Origin: Geosiphon pyriformis
Lineage: Eukaryota > Glomeromycota > Glomeromycetes > Archaeosporales > Geosiphonaceae
Direction of reading: 5' to 3'
DNA: 64,000 bases
NCBI GenBank assembly: GCA_016748015.1
Contig: JAAOMT010000664.1
Span: 1,961,799-2,025,798 of the forward strand
The translations under genes were made by a program, and so were the position numbers. Below are positions 10,942 through 21,900 of this stretch, piece after piece. The notes beneath the pieces are model-generated. The model ran no database searches. It saw only the letters and a list, made by a program, of their open reading frames with translations, and was not told where the DNA came from. The first letter of the stretch is position 1; each line of letters opens with the position of its first letter.

Positions 10942-13035
10942 GTGACAGAATCAGAAAGTATAGAAGCAAACCATTTAGGATTTGCGAAATTCTTATTTCA
11001 ACACTATTGTCAACACTTGAGATTGAACCACAATCAGATATTAGCAGAATCAGTCTTCAATTTCTATATCAATGAAAGAATTGTCTATTTGTTAAGAACA
11101 CTAGTAAACACTAAATCAGCGAGAGAAACTTTTTACCACGAATTAATTCAAAACACCAGCTTACCAACAAATTATAACTTCGCATCCATTATCACTAAGA
11201 TTAATAAGGAAATTAAACATCATATACAACAAAAATATCTAATCACTTATGCAAGTAAAGACAAAAAAAATTACAAACACCAGCAGTAACACCTCAACAG
11301 ATTCAACTACCTACTTGGAAGAAATACAGAATTGAATCACCTACAAATCCATCATATCATTATACCCCTGGAAGCACCATCAATATTGCATCAGCAGGTG
11401 TGTCTGCATCAAAAACAACATCAACATTTGGACGAATTTCATTCCAAAATAAACAAAGAAAAAAAGATCTATTAGGACCATATGGCGCATACTTCGAGGG
11501 ATTCAAATTGAGATCACCAATGCCATCAGGAATTTGATCACCACCATTTCAACAAAATTTTGGAATTATTGATCCATAAGAACCAACCAAATTGGAAAAA
11601 AAACAAGAAGAGGAGGAAGAAGAATCTGAAGATCAAGAATTCACTTACCAGAACCTGATTATTAAGAACCCGGATATAGAAACCTCAAATTTTCAGACTC
11701 AGCAAGATTAAAATCTAGAAAAGCCAGAAATTGAAACTCTGCCAAATCAGAATGACTGAAACCCCAACTTAATTAATCAACAAAACTTATCTCCGAATAT
11801 CATCATCAATCAGCCCCCAATTGAACCAATTATCGAACCAATTCAACAGTAGAAAATATCTCTTCAACAGCCACCACTACAGCAACTTATCCAGCAACTG
11901 GTTTAGCAACCACAACAACAACCAATGGCTTATGTTCCAATTGCCAAAATCGAGAAATTTACTGGTGAAGAGGATAATGCCCAAGTATGGCTCAATGATG
12001 TAGAAAAAGCCATTGCAGCCAATAGATGAAATGACAACAGAGCCCTTCAAGTGATTCCCTATTTTCTACAAGATACTGCCAACTTGTAGTATCAAAGTTT
12101 AGCCATTAAACCTCAAACATTCTAGGAATTCAAAACTGCATTTTTGGAATATTTCAGTAATAACAACAGCATTAATCGCTTAGCCAACACCTTCACCACA
12201 ATCAAACAAGGAAAAACTGAAGCAGTTACTACTTACTTGGGATGTTTTCACAGCACCTTAAATTTTAAACCAGTTCATTCGTGGACTGTATAGTAGCCTT
12301 TTTTAGCGCGTATGTCTAATGCATCCACAAACTTTCCAAATTGCTATCACAAATGCCAGAAATTTTGAATTGGCAGAATTTGAAGCAAGCCATGTCCAAG
12401 CCATTAATCTAGTAATGAATAGATCATCTGAATTGGATTCCAAATTGAAACAATTCAGTGATTTAATTAATCAGAAATTGGAAGAATACTTAGCTGACAA
12501 TTGTGCAATTTATCAACCACTACAACAACCCAATAATTCAAAAAACATGAATCATTTCCAAAATCAGTTATGTTTATCATCATCTCCAAATCAGTCATGG
12601 CAACAAGAAACATGTGTCTGCCATAACTGTGGTAAACAAAGCCACATTAGAGCCGACTGCTGATTTTATAATAATAACCAATGATCAAGAAATTAATATT
12701 GAAACCCTGATTGCTGGTTCCCAACTCCAAGTTACCAATCTAACCCAGCATTATATCAACCAACTTACCTACTAATGACGCAATAGCCAATGTATCAACC
12801 ACCCATATATCAACCTCCAGTTTATCAACTGCAGCCACCAATAATATATCAACCACCGCAGTCACACATAATTTATCAGACACCCACAGTTCAAACACTG
12901 CCAGCAAATCCAGCTCAAATGACATCAGGAAACTTTAGATCGAAAGTCATCCAGAACTGAAGATCAGCAATGGTTGTTTACCAACTGATTCCCAGTTCAT
13001 CTAACCAGTCATCAGAACCATGACAGCAGAGTTTA
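10942..13035 (+). pseudogene. gag: gag of A1
   Basis: Gag builds the particle and packages RNA. The first open part (10942-11289) aligns with B1 and C gag N-termini. The frame has no ATG: it opens at GTG (10942). The central part (about 11940-12600) contains a retrotransposon-gag-type helical region. A CCHC knuckle, CHNCGKQSHIRADC, is at 12619-12660, followed by a Gln/Pro/Tyr-rich tail (about 12720-12930) made of QPPIYQ-like words. At least ten stops (TAG/TGA/TAA at Gln and Trp positions) interrupt it. Gag and protease run in the same frame, suggesting an originally fused polyprotein. Confidence 0.8.
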
Positions 13036-13038
13036 GAA

Positions 13039-13960
13039 ATGGGATATATGCAAAACCTGGGTTTCCAAAACTATTTAAGTCTTCTGGTTATTCCAGAAGA
13101 CACCCAACCCAATAATCAAGAAACCAACCAAAAACAATTACTTGCCAACAACATACCTCCAGCCATTGTCACCAACAATAAATCACTAATAGTGATTTTT
13201 CCATTCAAACTCAAGGAAACCACACCAGTCCTATTATTTAGTGAAGCTGCTCTTGATACCAAACCAATTACTGTCATGTACACTGATGCCAAAGTTAATG
13301 GCCATGCCATCAAACTGATCCTAGATAGTAGATTAGCTGGCAGTATCATCACATGACAACTCATGGACCAATTAGGTTGCCGAGTTGATTGCACAGCTAG
13401 TGCATGCATAATCATTGCTGATGGAGTGACTAAAATTCCAATTGGCGAAATTGACAACTTCTCTTTCAAAGTTAATAGCATTATTATGTCCATCAAAGTT
13501 TTAGTGATGAAAGCAACCCAAATATTAAACATTGGTAAACAATGATTGGTTATCCAAAACTAATGCTATACTTTGGACCACTCAAGAATTACAACTCAGT
13601 TAAAATAGATGACACACATGTGTACCAGCCACATGTGGCCACTTCAAAACCACCAACTCGACAACACCACTCATTGAGTTTAAGGAAGAAGAGAGAAAAC
13701 CTACTTGGAAAGCCTATCAAGTATCATGGACTGAAGCAGATCACAACAAGCTGCCACCAATACTATCATGGAACGAACCAGAAAAAAGAAAACAAAGAGA
13801 AGAACTCATTTGGGAAACTGAAGATCTGACATGGACCAACAATGACAACAACAAACTGACATTAAATTGGGAGTAGAAAAAAGATAAAAGAAAAGACAAA
13901 AGGAAAGGGAAAGAAAAAGACACCACCCAAGCCAACAACACTTATATCCCAGCCACTTAC
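13039..13960 (+). pseudogene. Protease of A1 plus charged linker
   Basis: This is a retropepsin-like domain that would cut the polyprotein. The active site LILDSRLAGSI has the Asp at 13324-13326 but Arg for the usual Gly (DSG). The flap-region block IADGVTKIPIGEI follows, and NDWLSKTNAIL (about 13540-13575) matches B1 ENDWLQKANANL after a frameshift at about 13520-13535. From about 13640 a Trp/Lys/Glu-rich linker leads to the cysteine-rich module. A TGA sits right after the active-site loop (13354). The copy is inactive as a whole protein. Confidence 0.8.
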
Positions 13961-13989
13961 GCTCTATCACAACAGTCTACCTACTGCTG

Positions 13990-14640
13990 ACCCAAATTAA
14001 TATGCACCAATTGCAGCAAGAAATTGTTGTCAATAGGCATATGCTGTGGCAACGATGAGGAATACCAAATGGTGACCAAATTTTACTACTGCATATGTGT
14101 TATAGAACACTTTGGATGACCAAAAAAGCAAGGAAAATGGAACAACAAACCTTGTCTAGCTTGTGGAGAAATCTTACTCAATGAAGGAATGTGGAACAAC
14201 ATTCCTAGTCGAGAAGGAACATGTGATGCTTTGTGCCAGTACACGATCCTCATCAGCAACTGGATTAAGAAAGGGACTCCAATAAAAGCCGCCTGGAGAA
14301 AAGCTGTACAGCAATTAGACAGTTGTCTATATGACAATAACAAGATCTGGAGAATGATGATGGCCAAGATAGAAGGAGCATCACCTGAAAAAATCAGAGA
14401 AATCAAAAACAACCCACCAGAACCCATAGAACTTGACTGGAACCCAGAACCAATCATAAACCTCCTAGATCCAGAACAATTCTATGAACATTATCAAAAG
14501 CTAGCACCTACGAGAGAAGAGCAGAAACAATGCTTGGAAGAAATAAATACAAAACTATGTAACTATTGTTTAATTCCATGTGACTTCTAATATTGTAATG
14601 AGTGTAATCTTATTTACAATCTACCATCATGCATGATCTA
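13990..14640 (+). pseudogene. Cysteine-rich module of A1 (unknown family)
   Basis: I do not recognise this module. It shows paired cysteines in the order ICTNC, ICC, YYCIC, PCLACGE, CDALCQ, then after about 110 residues LCNYCLIPC and YCNEC. B1 has the same pattern (KCKDC, C-x15-C, PCLTCGD, CDQTCQ, LCEECIMPC, WCSEC), so the cysteines are under shared constraint and probably bind zinc. Between the Cys groups lies a helical stretch (GTPIKAAWRKAVQQL in A1, GTPFNAAYNSALNKL in B1). It lies between protease and dUTPase in every copy. Stops at 14122 and 14588 break it here. Confidence 0.7.
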
Positions 14641-15320
14641 CATGATCCCAAAAGAAAAAAAACCAATCAGCAGCTGCGCATCAAAATTGGAACCAACTTT
14701 TAATCCTGATTCAAACTCCGACAATGATGACAATAAAAACAATGGTTTTAGCTTCACTCCAATTAGCAACAAAAATTATAACAATTCAAACTCCAATTCA
14801 TATCTCAAAACATTTATCGCACTTCCTAACCTCACCAAGGAACAGGAACTTAAATAGTTCAGCAATAATGGTGAAAGTATTATGTCAGAATGCACACACA
14901 ATACTGATGCAGGATTTGATCTAAGATATCCAGGGAAAGATCCTCTCAAATTGGAACCACATTTGCATACTTGCATTGACCTGAAAATAGCACTGAAAAT
15001 TCTAGCAACAACCATGGTTCAATTAGCATCCAGGAGTAGTTTAGCAAAAAAGGGAATCAACATCAAAGAAGGAATAATTAACACAGGATATGTAGAAAAT
15101 ATCATTGCTATGCTACAAAATGACTCAGAAAAAGCATATATCATAGATTCCAACGAAAAGATAGCACAAGCAATATTCCTACCTCTGGTAAAAGTAGCTC
15201 AGCTAGTGTCAGTGGGAAACAGGGAAGAATTAGGGATTACAGCTAGAAAGATATAGGAATTTGGATCAACAGGTAGAATAGATATACCAGTTAATATGAC
15301 AGAGGAAGAAATTGTTAACA
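14641..15320 (+). pseudogene. dUTPase-like domain of A1
   Basis: dUTPase hydrolyses dUTP to dUMP and keeps uracil out of DNA. An Asn/Ser-rich linker (14690-14850) precedes the domain. All five family motifs are visible: TDAGFDLRYPG (1), LASRSSLAKKGI (2), EGIINTGYVENIIAMLQN (3), KIAQAIFLPL (4) and FGSTGR (5, after a TAG that was CAG, at 15254-15256). In motif 3 the catalytic Asp codon is AAC, Asn (15080-15082); A2 still has GAT. The domain lies between the Cys-rich module and RT, an uncommon place. It was probably an active trimeric dUTPase in the ancestor; this copy is unlikely to be. Confidence 0.85.
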
Positions 15321-17110
15321 AAGGAGAAATTATCTCAATCTGTTAATCAATTTCCATTCCACCATATGACCAGTACATGTTAGCCATAAAGAGAGAAATA
15401 AAAAATCAAGCTCAGTTGTTTGAAGCAGAAGTCACTATTTGTGAATCAGGAGAGATTGGATTCACTAATTTCTATATATCAGCCAAAAGCCCCAAAAATA
15501 TTAAAATTCCCATCTACAACACAACTGAAAATGTCATTGAGATACCAAAAAAAACCATTATCAGATACTTAACCACTGAAGTTGAGGACCAACCACCAAA
15601 TCACATTTCAAATTTTCCACAACTTTGCAGATATGTGGACATTACATCACAGACTATATACAAATGAAATGAATATTATCTACTCCAACCAGAACAATTG
15701 GAACATATCAACATGGAGAATCTAGACCCACTCCAACAAATGCAACTAAAGATGTTACTCAGCAATTTCAACAACATCTTTGCAAGTGAAAATGAATTTG
15801 GCCACACCAACATCATCCAGCATCAGATCAAAACTAGAGATGCAATGCCAATTAAGCAAAGAGCATACAGAGTACCACCAGTTAGCCATGAGATCATTCA
15901 TCAAGAAATCAATTGAATGCTTAACAATGGGCTAATTCAGTTATTAATGAGTTTATGGTCATCACCAGTGGTACTAGTCTAGAAGAAGAATGGAAAAATT
16001 CACTTTTGTGTAGATTACTGGAAGTTAAATAGAGTAACCAAAAGAGACAGCTACCCAACTCCAAAAATCCAAGAACTATTCGATGCTTTTGGAGGAAATA
16101 AATGGTTCTCAACACTAGATTTAGATAGTGGCTATTGACAAGTAGCCATGGACCCAACTGACAAAGAAAAGACTGCATTCATGACAAGAGAAGGGAATTT
16201 CAAATTTGAAGTCATGTTATTTGGCTTAATGAATGCTTCAGTGACATTTCAATGACTTATAAAAATTGTCTATACTGGATTACTATGGAAATCAGTAGTC
16301 ATATACTTAGACAACACAAATATATTTTCTAAGACATTTGATAACCATCTACATCATCTCTAACATGTATTTGAAAGACTCAGATGAGCAGGATTGAAAC
16401 TAAATGCCAATAAATGCTTTTTTGGCAAAACTGAGCTTAAGTTTTTGGGACATGTGGTAAGCAAAGATGATATCAAAACAGATCCAGATAAGATTGTGAT
16501 AGTAAAAAACTTTTCAGTACCAACAAACTTGTTAGAACTAAGGGCATTTTTGGGATTCACAGACTATTATTGCCATTTCATCAAGGACTTTTCTAAACTA
16601 GCCCAGCCACTTCACTATCTACAAACCAAGAATGTGAAGTATGAATGGATTGAAGCTCAACAAAAAACATTTGACACATTGAGAAAAAAACTTATTCAAG
16701 CTCCAATGTTGATGTATCCAGACCACAGCAGATGATTCATCATTACTACAGATGCATTAGGTCAAGCATTGGGAGCAGTACTATCACAGAAAAGACCAGA
16801 TGGAAGAGAACATCCAGTAGCTTACACCAGTAGAAGCTTAAGTCCAGCCGAAAAGAACTATGGAACACCAGCACTGGAACATTTAACAATTTATTGAGCA
16901 GTCATAAAATGGAGAAAATACTTGAACCAAAAGTTTGAAATATATATAAACCACAAGAGATTGACTTCAATTCAGAAACAAAAATTTGCAGACAATTGCC
17001 ATGCCAGATAAAAAATAGAACTTTCACCATTTAATTATACAGTACATTATAAAAAAGGAAAAGACAATGAAAATGCCAATGGATTGTTGTGAATGAGACA
17101 AATCTAAAAA
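15321..17110 (+). pseudogene. Reverse transcriptase and RNase H of A1
   Basis: A linker (15377-15920), including LDPLQQMQLKMLLSNFNNIFA, is typical of the region before gypsy RT. RT blocks follow: KKNGKIHFCVDYWKLN, FSTLDLDSGY, LFGLMNASVTFQ, then VVIYLDNTNIFS, in which the second Asp of YxDD is Asn (AAC, 16313-16315). KLNANKCFFGKTELKFLGHVVS and LRAFLGFTDYY mark the thumb/connection. RNase H starts TTDALGQALGAVLSQK (about 16744) and runs through VAYTSRSLSPAEKNY to about 17100. Stops at 15915, 16136, 16252 and elsewhere replace Trp/Gln codons. Confidence 0.88.
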
Positions 17111-17129
17111 CATTTCAACCCAAAAATAT

Positions 17130-17565
17130 AACAAAACATGAATACACAAAAATACCAACAACTTCAACATTATATAAATATTCAATTGTTCAAGGAAATT
17201 ATCTCAAAAAGAACAAAACAACATAAAACAACAATCAAAATATTTTATCAATCATCAAAATATACTTTACTGAAAGAACAGAAAAAATCCAGATCAACCA
17301 ACCAGAGTAATCACAGAACCAAAGAAAGAGACAATATTATTCAACATGCACTCAGACCCAATAGCAGAACATTTTCATAAAGAAGCAACCATGGAAAAAA
17401 CCAGAAAAAAATACTATTGGCCATCAATGTATCCAAACATCATCCAATATGTTCAAAATTGTAATGCTTGTCAGAGAAGAGAAAGAACAAGACCCAGTGA
17501 ACCATTAAGATCAATCAAAGTGGGACAACCATTTGATCACATTGGAATTGACTTAGTCAGACCAT
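17130..17565 (+). pseudogene. Integrase of A1, part 1
   Basis: The N-terminal zinc-finger region reads MHSDPIAEHFHKEAT (in two frames), then YYWPSMYPNIIQYVQNCNAC, giving the H-H-C-C pattern, and RSIKVGQPFDHIGIDLV leading to the first catalytic Asp region. The B1 element cuts the gene after the codons for VRP at 17565. The CCAT just before B1 is duplicated after it. Confidence 0.82.
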
Positions 17566-17782
17566 TGTTACCAAACAAAATTAGAGATATTATTTAGCAT
17601 GAAATTATCTTATAAATCCTATCATTAATTAGCATATATTATCGTTTCAAATTATCACTTATTACATTAACAAAATGTCCAAAATTATCATTTAATTAAT
17701 AACCCAATTTGTACACAACACAAATATAACCTAATTGCGATAATCAAATCATGCAATACCCCGAACTATGTAACATTCAAAA

Positions 17783-17899
17783 GTTCACCAAAATTTGTAG
17801 AAATTTGCCGAAATAATTGATAGTTCATTGAAATATCTAATAGTTTGCAGAAATAACTTGTAGTTCACCGAAATGTATCTTTAGTTCAACAAAATTGTA
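17783..17899 (+). repeat. GTTCACCGAAAT-type tandem repeats in B LTR
   Basis: Units such as GTTCACCAAAATTTGTA, GTTCATTGAAATATCTAATA, GTTTGCAGAAATAACTTGTA and GTTCACCGAAATGTATC follow each other. They are also present at 26591-26708 and about 56069-56170 in the other family B LTRs. They lie just upstream of the TATA box. Confidence 0.7.
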
Positions 17900-17945
17900 G
17901 AAAATAGCAAAGTTCAAGTTCATAGAATAATGTTATGACAAGTTG

Positions 17946-17953
17946 TATAAAAG
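17946..17953 (+). promoter_or_regulatory. TATA box of family B LTR
   Basis: TATAAAAG within AGTTGTATAAAAGAAGAGC is unchanged in all three family B LTRs (26754-26761, 56217-56224), although neighbouring sequence has changed. This fits a core promoter of the element RNA. Confidence 0.65.
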
Positions 17954-18546
17954 AAGAGCATCTCTTTTTGAGAAAATGTATCTTACTTTAGATTTATCTC
18001 TTAAAACCGTTCCTATACACACAAAAAGAAATAAATATCAAATAATTCGAAAAAACCAAATTTTTTAATTATTGTACTTGGAAAATCCCCAAAACCCAAC
18101 TAACGTTTTGAAATTGATTAGCTACCAATTTCAGTAAACTGTTAGTGACTCCAGGCCTGGATAGAAAAACGTTTCTCTTGATAAAATCCTATTTCTTTTA
18201 CATTTCTTTTCTTTTTTTTTTTTTTCTTATTACAATTATTAGGGTAGCCTACAGACGAGATTCTTGTAGAAGAGTTGACTTTTACAGTAAAGTAACTACA
18301 CATTCTTAGTAAGCTTCCAGACGAGCAATTCCTGGGAAAGAGTTGACATTTATTACAACGTAACTACATAAAGCAACTGGCATGGAATTGGCCATTCCAC
18401 TCATAAGCTCAGCAAGTTCAAATTATAGGAGATAATTTGAAGATAAATTCAGTTACTGGAGGTTCAACTACTTTCTGGAAATGTGAATTTACAACAAATC
18501 AACATTAACAACATTTAAGAAAAGAGACCAAAAACCTCCGGTAACA

Positions 18547-18560
18547 TTTGGTGCTCTCCC
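18547..18560 (+). other. Primer-binding-site-like sequence of B1
   Basis: TTTGGTGCTCTCCC directly follows the LTR. It has the TGGTGCT core seen in A1, C and D. The B2 counterpart at 56836 is decayed (TTTGGTATTC). Confidence 0.55.
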
Positions 18561-20431
18561 ACAAAAATAACACAGCAACAACAAAATTCAAAGTGGCAAC
18601 CACACCAGACGCAACAACTCTAGAGTATTACCAATCAATTTACACCCACTGCAAGCAAAGATTCAACATTTCAGATGGAATTGAAGTTGTCAAGAAATCA
18701 GTATACCAATACATTGAAAACTGCATTAACAATTATCTTTTTGGAAATTACAATATCTCAGAAGTTAGAAGCAATCTTTACAATAATTTAGCACACTATT
18801 CACAGTTGGAAACTGAAGACCTTAACAGCAAAACATTTGCCACTTACTTTCACAAACTTAATTTTAACATTATCAAATACTGTGAAAAAACATATCCAGT
18901 GCAGTCTCAATACTCTATTGATTTTGAATCAGAAACAGAAACAAGTAACAAAGGCAAAAACAAATTAAAGCAATACTCAAAAACCACCCCAAATACTCCA
19001 ACACTACCAAAAACAACTGCCAAACATTTACAAACACCTGAACAAGGAACCAGTTTAAAACTTCCACTTACTATCACACCTTTTCCAGCTTCACTTACAC
19101 AAGCACAAATGTCTAATTTACCCTTGAATCAATTTGCAAGACCAGAAGATTTTACATCACTCAGAAGTTCCATCAAACAACAAGAACCCTTTCAAACTAG
19201 TTCCAATCTCCTTGACTTTCTAGCTGAAAATCAAAGTGAACACTTTGAAACAGCAGTAAATGAAGAAAATGAACCTGAAATATCTAAAGAAGAATTAATA
19301 GACAGTGAAAACGAAGAAGACAAAATGACAACATACATTGCAAAAATCCCTGAATTTAATGGAGAAGACATTGAGACCAGTCCCCAAGAATGGCTTGACC
19401 AAGTTACTAAAGCTGGAGATGCAAATGGATAGAATGCTGCCAGAATGTTAAAAACAATTCCCTACTTTCTCAAAGAAACAGCAAAAGAATGGTTTGAAAA
19501 CTTGGCCACCCCATTCAATAATTGGAATGCTTTCAAAGCAGCCTTTCTTGAACAGTTTACCGACAATAATACCTCCATCGCCCTTCGCAACTGTTTTCAA
19601 AATATCAAACAAGAACCCTCTGAATCTGTTATGACTTATATTGGGAAATTCAACAAACTTCTCAGACGAATTTGCTAACTCAAAACAAACGATTATTATT
19701 CCAATGCTCAAATCTTGGATCAATTTATTGCTGGTCTAAAAGATAAACTAATTAAAAAGATTCACCCACATGCGCCAGAAGATTTAAACTCTGCCATACA
19801 GCATGCGAAAAGATACGAAATGGTCATGGAAGAAGCCAATTGCACAAAACTTGTAAATTTGGCAATTGGAGAAACCAGCTCAGCAGTTGAGGAAAAAATT
19901 GACCAACTTACAAAGAAGATTGAAAACTATTTTACCAATCAACAACAATAGCAACCCCAAAGATATCAACCACCCCAAAGATATCAACCACCCCAAAGAT
20001 GAAATCAAAATAACTTTGCACTACTTTCCAATAACCAGCCTCAAAATTGCCATTACTGTAGAATCTCTGGCCACTGGAAAAGAGATTGCAGAAAGCTACA
20101 ATGAAACCAACAAAATAGGAGTAATCAACGTTATCCTCCACTACAGCAATCTTATTATCAACCACCACCACCAGCTTACTATCTACCAAGATCCCAATAC
20201 CAAAATAACTATTATCAGTCTGTCCCACAGCCAATCCAACAGCAATACCAACAACCACCCACACAACATTATTAAGTACCTGCTTGAAGACTGATTACAC
20301 AAAATCAATTCACATTACAAAACTGATACCAAGTAAACAACAATAGAATCAGTTCAAACAACCAATTGGTTCCCCGAAATTCCACTCAACCAAGACCCAA
20401 CCACTACCACACTTAACTCAGTTATTTAACA
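18548..20431 (+). pseudogene. gag: gag of B1
   Basis: This is the best preserved gag. The N-terminal 290 codons are open (18548-19432) but without an early ATG; homology with A1 and C begins near KVATTPDATTLEYYQ (GTG at 18591). A retrotransposon-gag-like core spans about 19330-19950 (AKIPEFNGEDIE, WLDQV, YFLKETAKEWFENL, FKAAFLEQF, QEPSESVMTYIGKF). CCHC knuckle CHYCRISGHWKRDC lies at 20048-20089, followed by a Tyr/Gln/Pro-rich tail. Stops at 19430 (Trp), 19676, 19949 and in the tail (Gln/Trp codons) are the only breaks. It shares its reading frame with the protease, so gag and pol were probably one polyprotein. Confidence 0.85.
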
Positions 20432-21180
20432 ATGCCAGAAGAACAGGATTTTTACCATACTGCACCCTCGGAAGGTAGTGCTGCAGCACAACAACAAAAC
20501 CCTTCCTATACTCCCACTACAATCCCACCAGCCAGAATTGCTGAAAACACTAACATTTCAGATATATTCCCTTTTGAGTTCGAAGCAAATGAGTCCCCAT
20601 TCCTGCTTAGTAATGCAGCCGCCAATAAACAAAAAGCAATCACGGCTATATATACTGAAGCAGAAGTTGAAGAAAAGACAATTTGCTTGATTCTAGACAG
20701 TGGATCCACCGGAAGCATTATTACTTACCAGTTAATGCAACAGTTAAAGAGAAATGTCAACCAACCAGCTCAAACAGTAATTGTCACTGCTGATGGCATG
20801 AAAAAGACCCCAGTAGGAGAAATTAACAATTTTTCATTTACTCTTGATGGAATCACCATTCCAGTCAAAGTTCTTGTAATGGACGCATCCCAGTACCAAG
20901 CTCTCATTGAAAATGATTGGCTTCAAAAAGCCAATGCTAATCTGAATTGGAAAACACAAGAGTTAACAATTTCCTACCAAGGACAACATGCCCAGGTACC
21001 TGCCACTTGTGGTACATTCAACAAATGCTCTGAAAAAGCCCCGGCTTTTGAATTCAAACCGGAAGAAAAAAAACCTTTCATTGAAACATTCATGGCTCTT
21101 GGATCAACATCCAACTGGGCCGATGAAACAAAACAAGAACATTTTACCCCACACTGTGAACCTGAAACCTCTGGATAGAA
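20432..21180 (+). pseudogene. Protease of B1
   Basis: This is an open 248-codon stretch. The retropepsin-like core starts near residue 60. LILDSGSTGSIITY carries an intact DSG (Asp at 20696-20698), the flap block is VTADGMKKTPVGEI, and ASQYQALIENDWLQKANANL ends the domain. It would process the polyprotein. It is listed as a pseudogene because it lies in an interrupted polyprotein, although this domain has no obvious defect. A TAG at 21176-21178 separates it from the Cys-rich module in the same frame. Confidence 0.85.
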
Positions 21181-21900
21181 TATAGCTTACTCAAAACCCG
21201 AACCAAGGAAACAATGCCTCTATATTCCTCTTAAATGTAAGGACTGCCACAAGAAACTATTGTCAATGGGAGCCTGCATTTCACCTGAAAAAGAATATGA
21301 AAATCATACTTGTTATTACTACAAAGCTTGCTACAGAGAATGATGGGGCCATCTAATAAAAAGGAGCAGAAAATGGGACAACACCCCTTGTTTGACTTGT
21401 GGAGATATGCTACTGGAAGAATGCAATTAGATTGATGTAGCCATGAGAGGAGAAGTCTGTGATCAGACCTGCCAATATGCTTTATCAATTTCAGAAAAAG
21501 TAAAAAGAGGAACACCCTTTAATGCGGCATACAACAGTGCTCTCAACAAACTTTATCACTACCCCCATAATGCCGAGATGATTTTCAACCTAGCAATGGC
21601 ATTAATTAATGGAGCTACCAAAGAAGATGTTCATCAAATGAAAGAAGCAGAATATATTGAATACATCATGGAATTAGCTGGATTCGATTACAAAGACAAA
21701 GTAGAAGTCTACCACCAAATTGCAAGTCACACCTACCCAACCCAAAAAGCTCAAATTCAATTATTAGAGCAAATAAACATTAGGCTATGTGAAGAATGCA
21801 TTATGCCTTGTAATAAACAGTGGTGTTCTGAATGCTATGCTCTTAGTATCCCCTTGCCCAGCAAAAATAATGAGAACGAAATTGAATTTGGAGAATCTGA
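21181..21900 (+). pseudogene. Cysteine-rich module of B1 (unknown family)
   Basis: This is the same module as in A1. Cysteines read KCKDCHKK, GACIS, HTCYYYKAC, PCLTCGDMLLEEC, CDQTCQYAL, then LCEECIMPCNKQWCSECYAL. Two stops (21341 and 21429) fall where A1/B2 comparison suggests Trp. The rest, from 21443, is open and fused to the dUTPase. Between the Cys clusters is an about 100-residue helical part (KRGTPFNAAYNSALNKLYHY). Paired CxxC spacing suggests two or three zinc sites. Possible jobs are nucleic-acid binding or particle assembly; I cannot decide. Confidence 0.72.

Larger units (their letters stand above)
17566..18546 (+). repeat. 5' LTR of B1
   Basis: It starts TGTTACCAAACAAAATTAGAG and ends CCTCCGGTAACA. 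U3 carries six 16-23 base repeats (17783-17899), then TATAAAAG at 17946-17953, an AATAAA at about 18029, and a T-rich stretch at 18200-18230. The 3' LTR at 26374-27354 has the same length. The stop of ORF3 lies 32 bases inside the LTR. Confidence 0.93.

Noticed and set aside
13116-13532. 138-codon minus-strand ORF opposite A1 protease
   Set aside because: It is the antisense shadow of the plus-strand protease, whose motifs are clear. Similar antisense frames at 14086-14457, 19932-20264 and 21946-22215 were dropped for the same reason.
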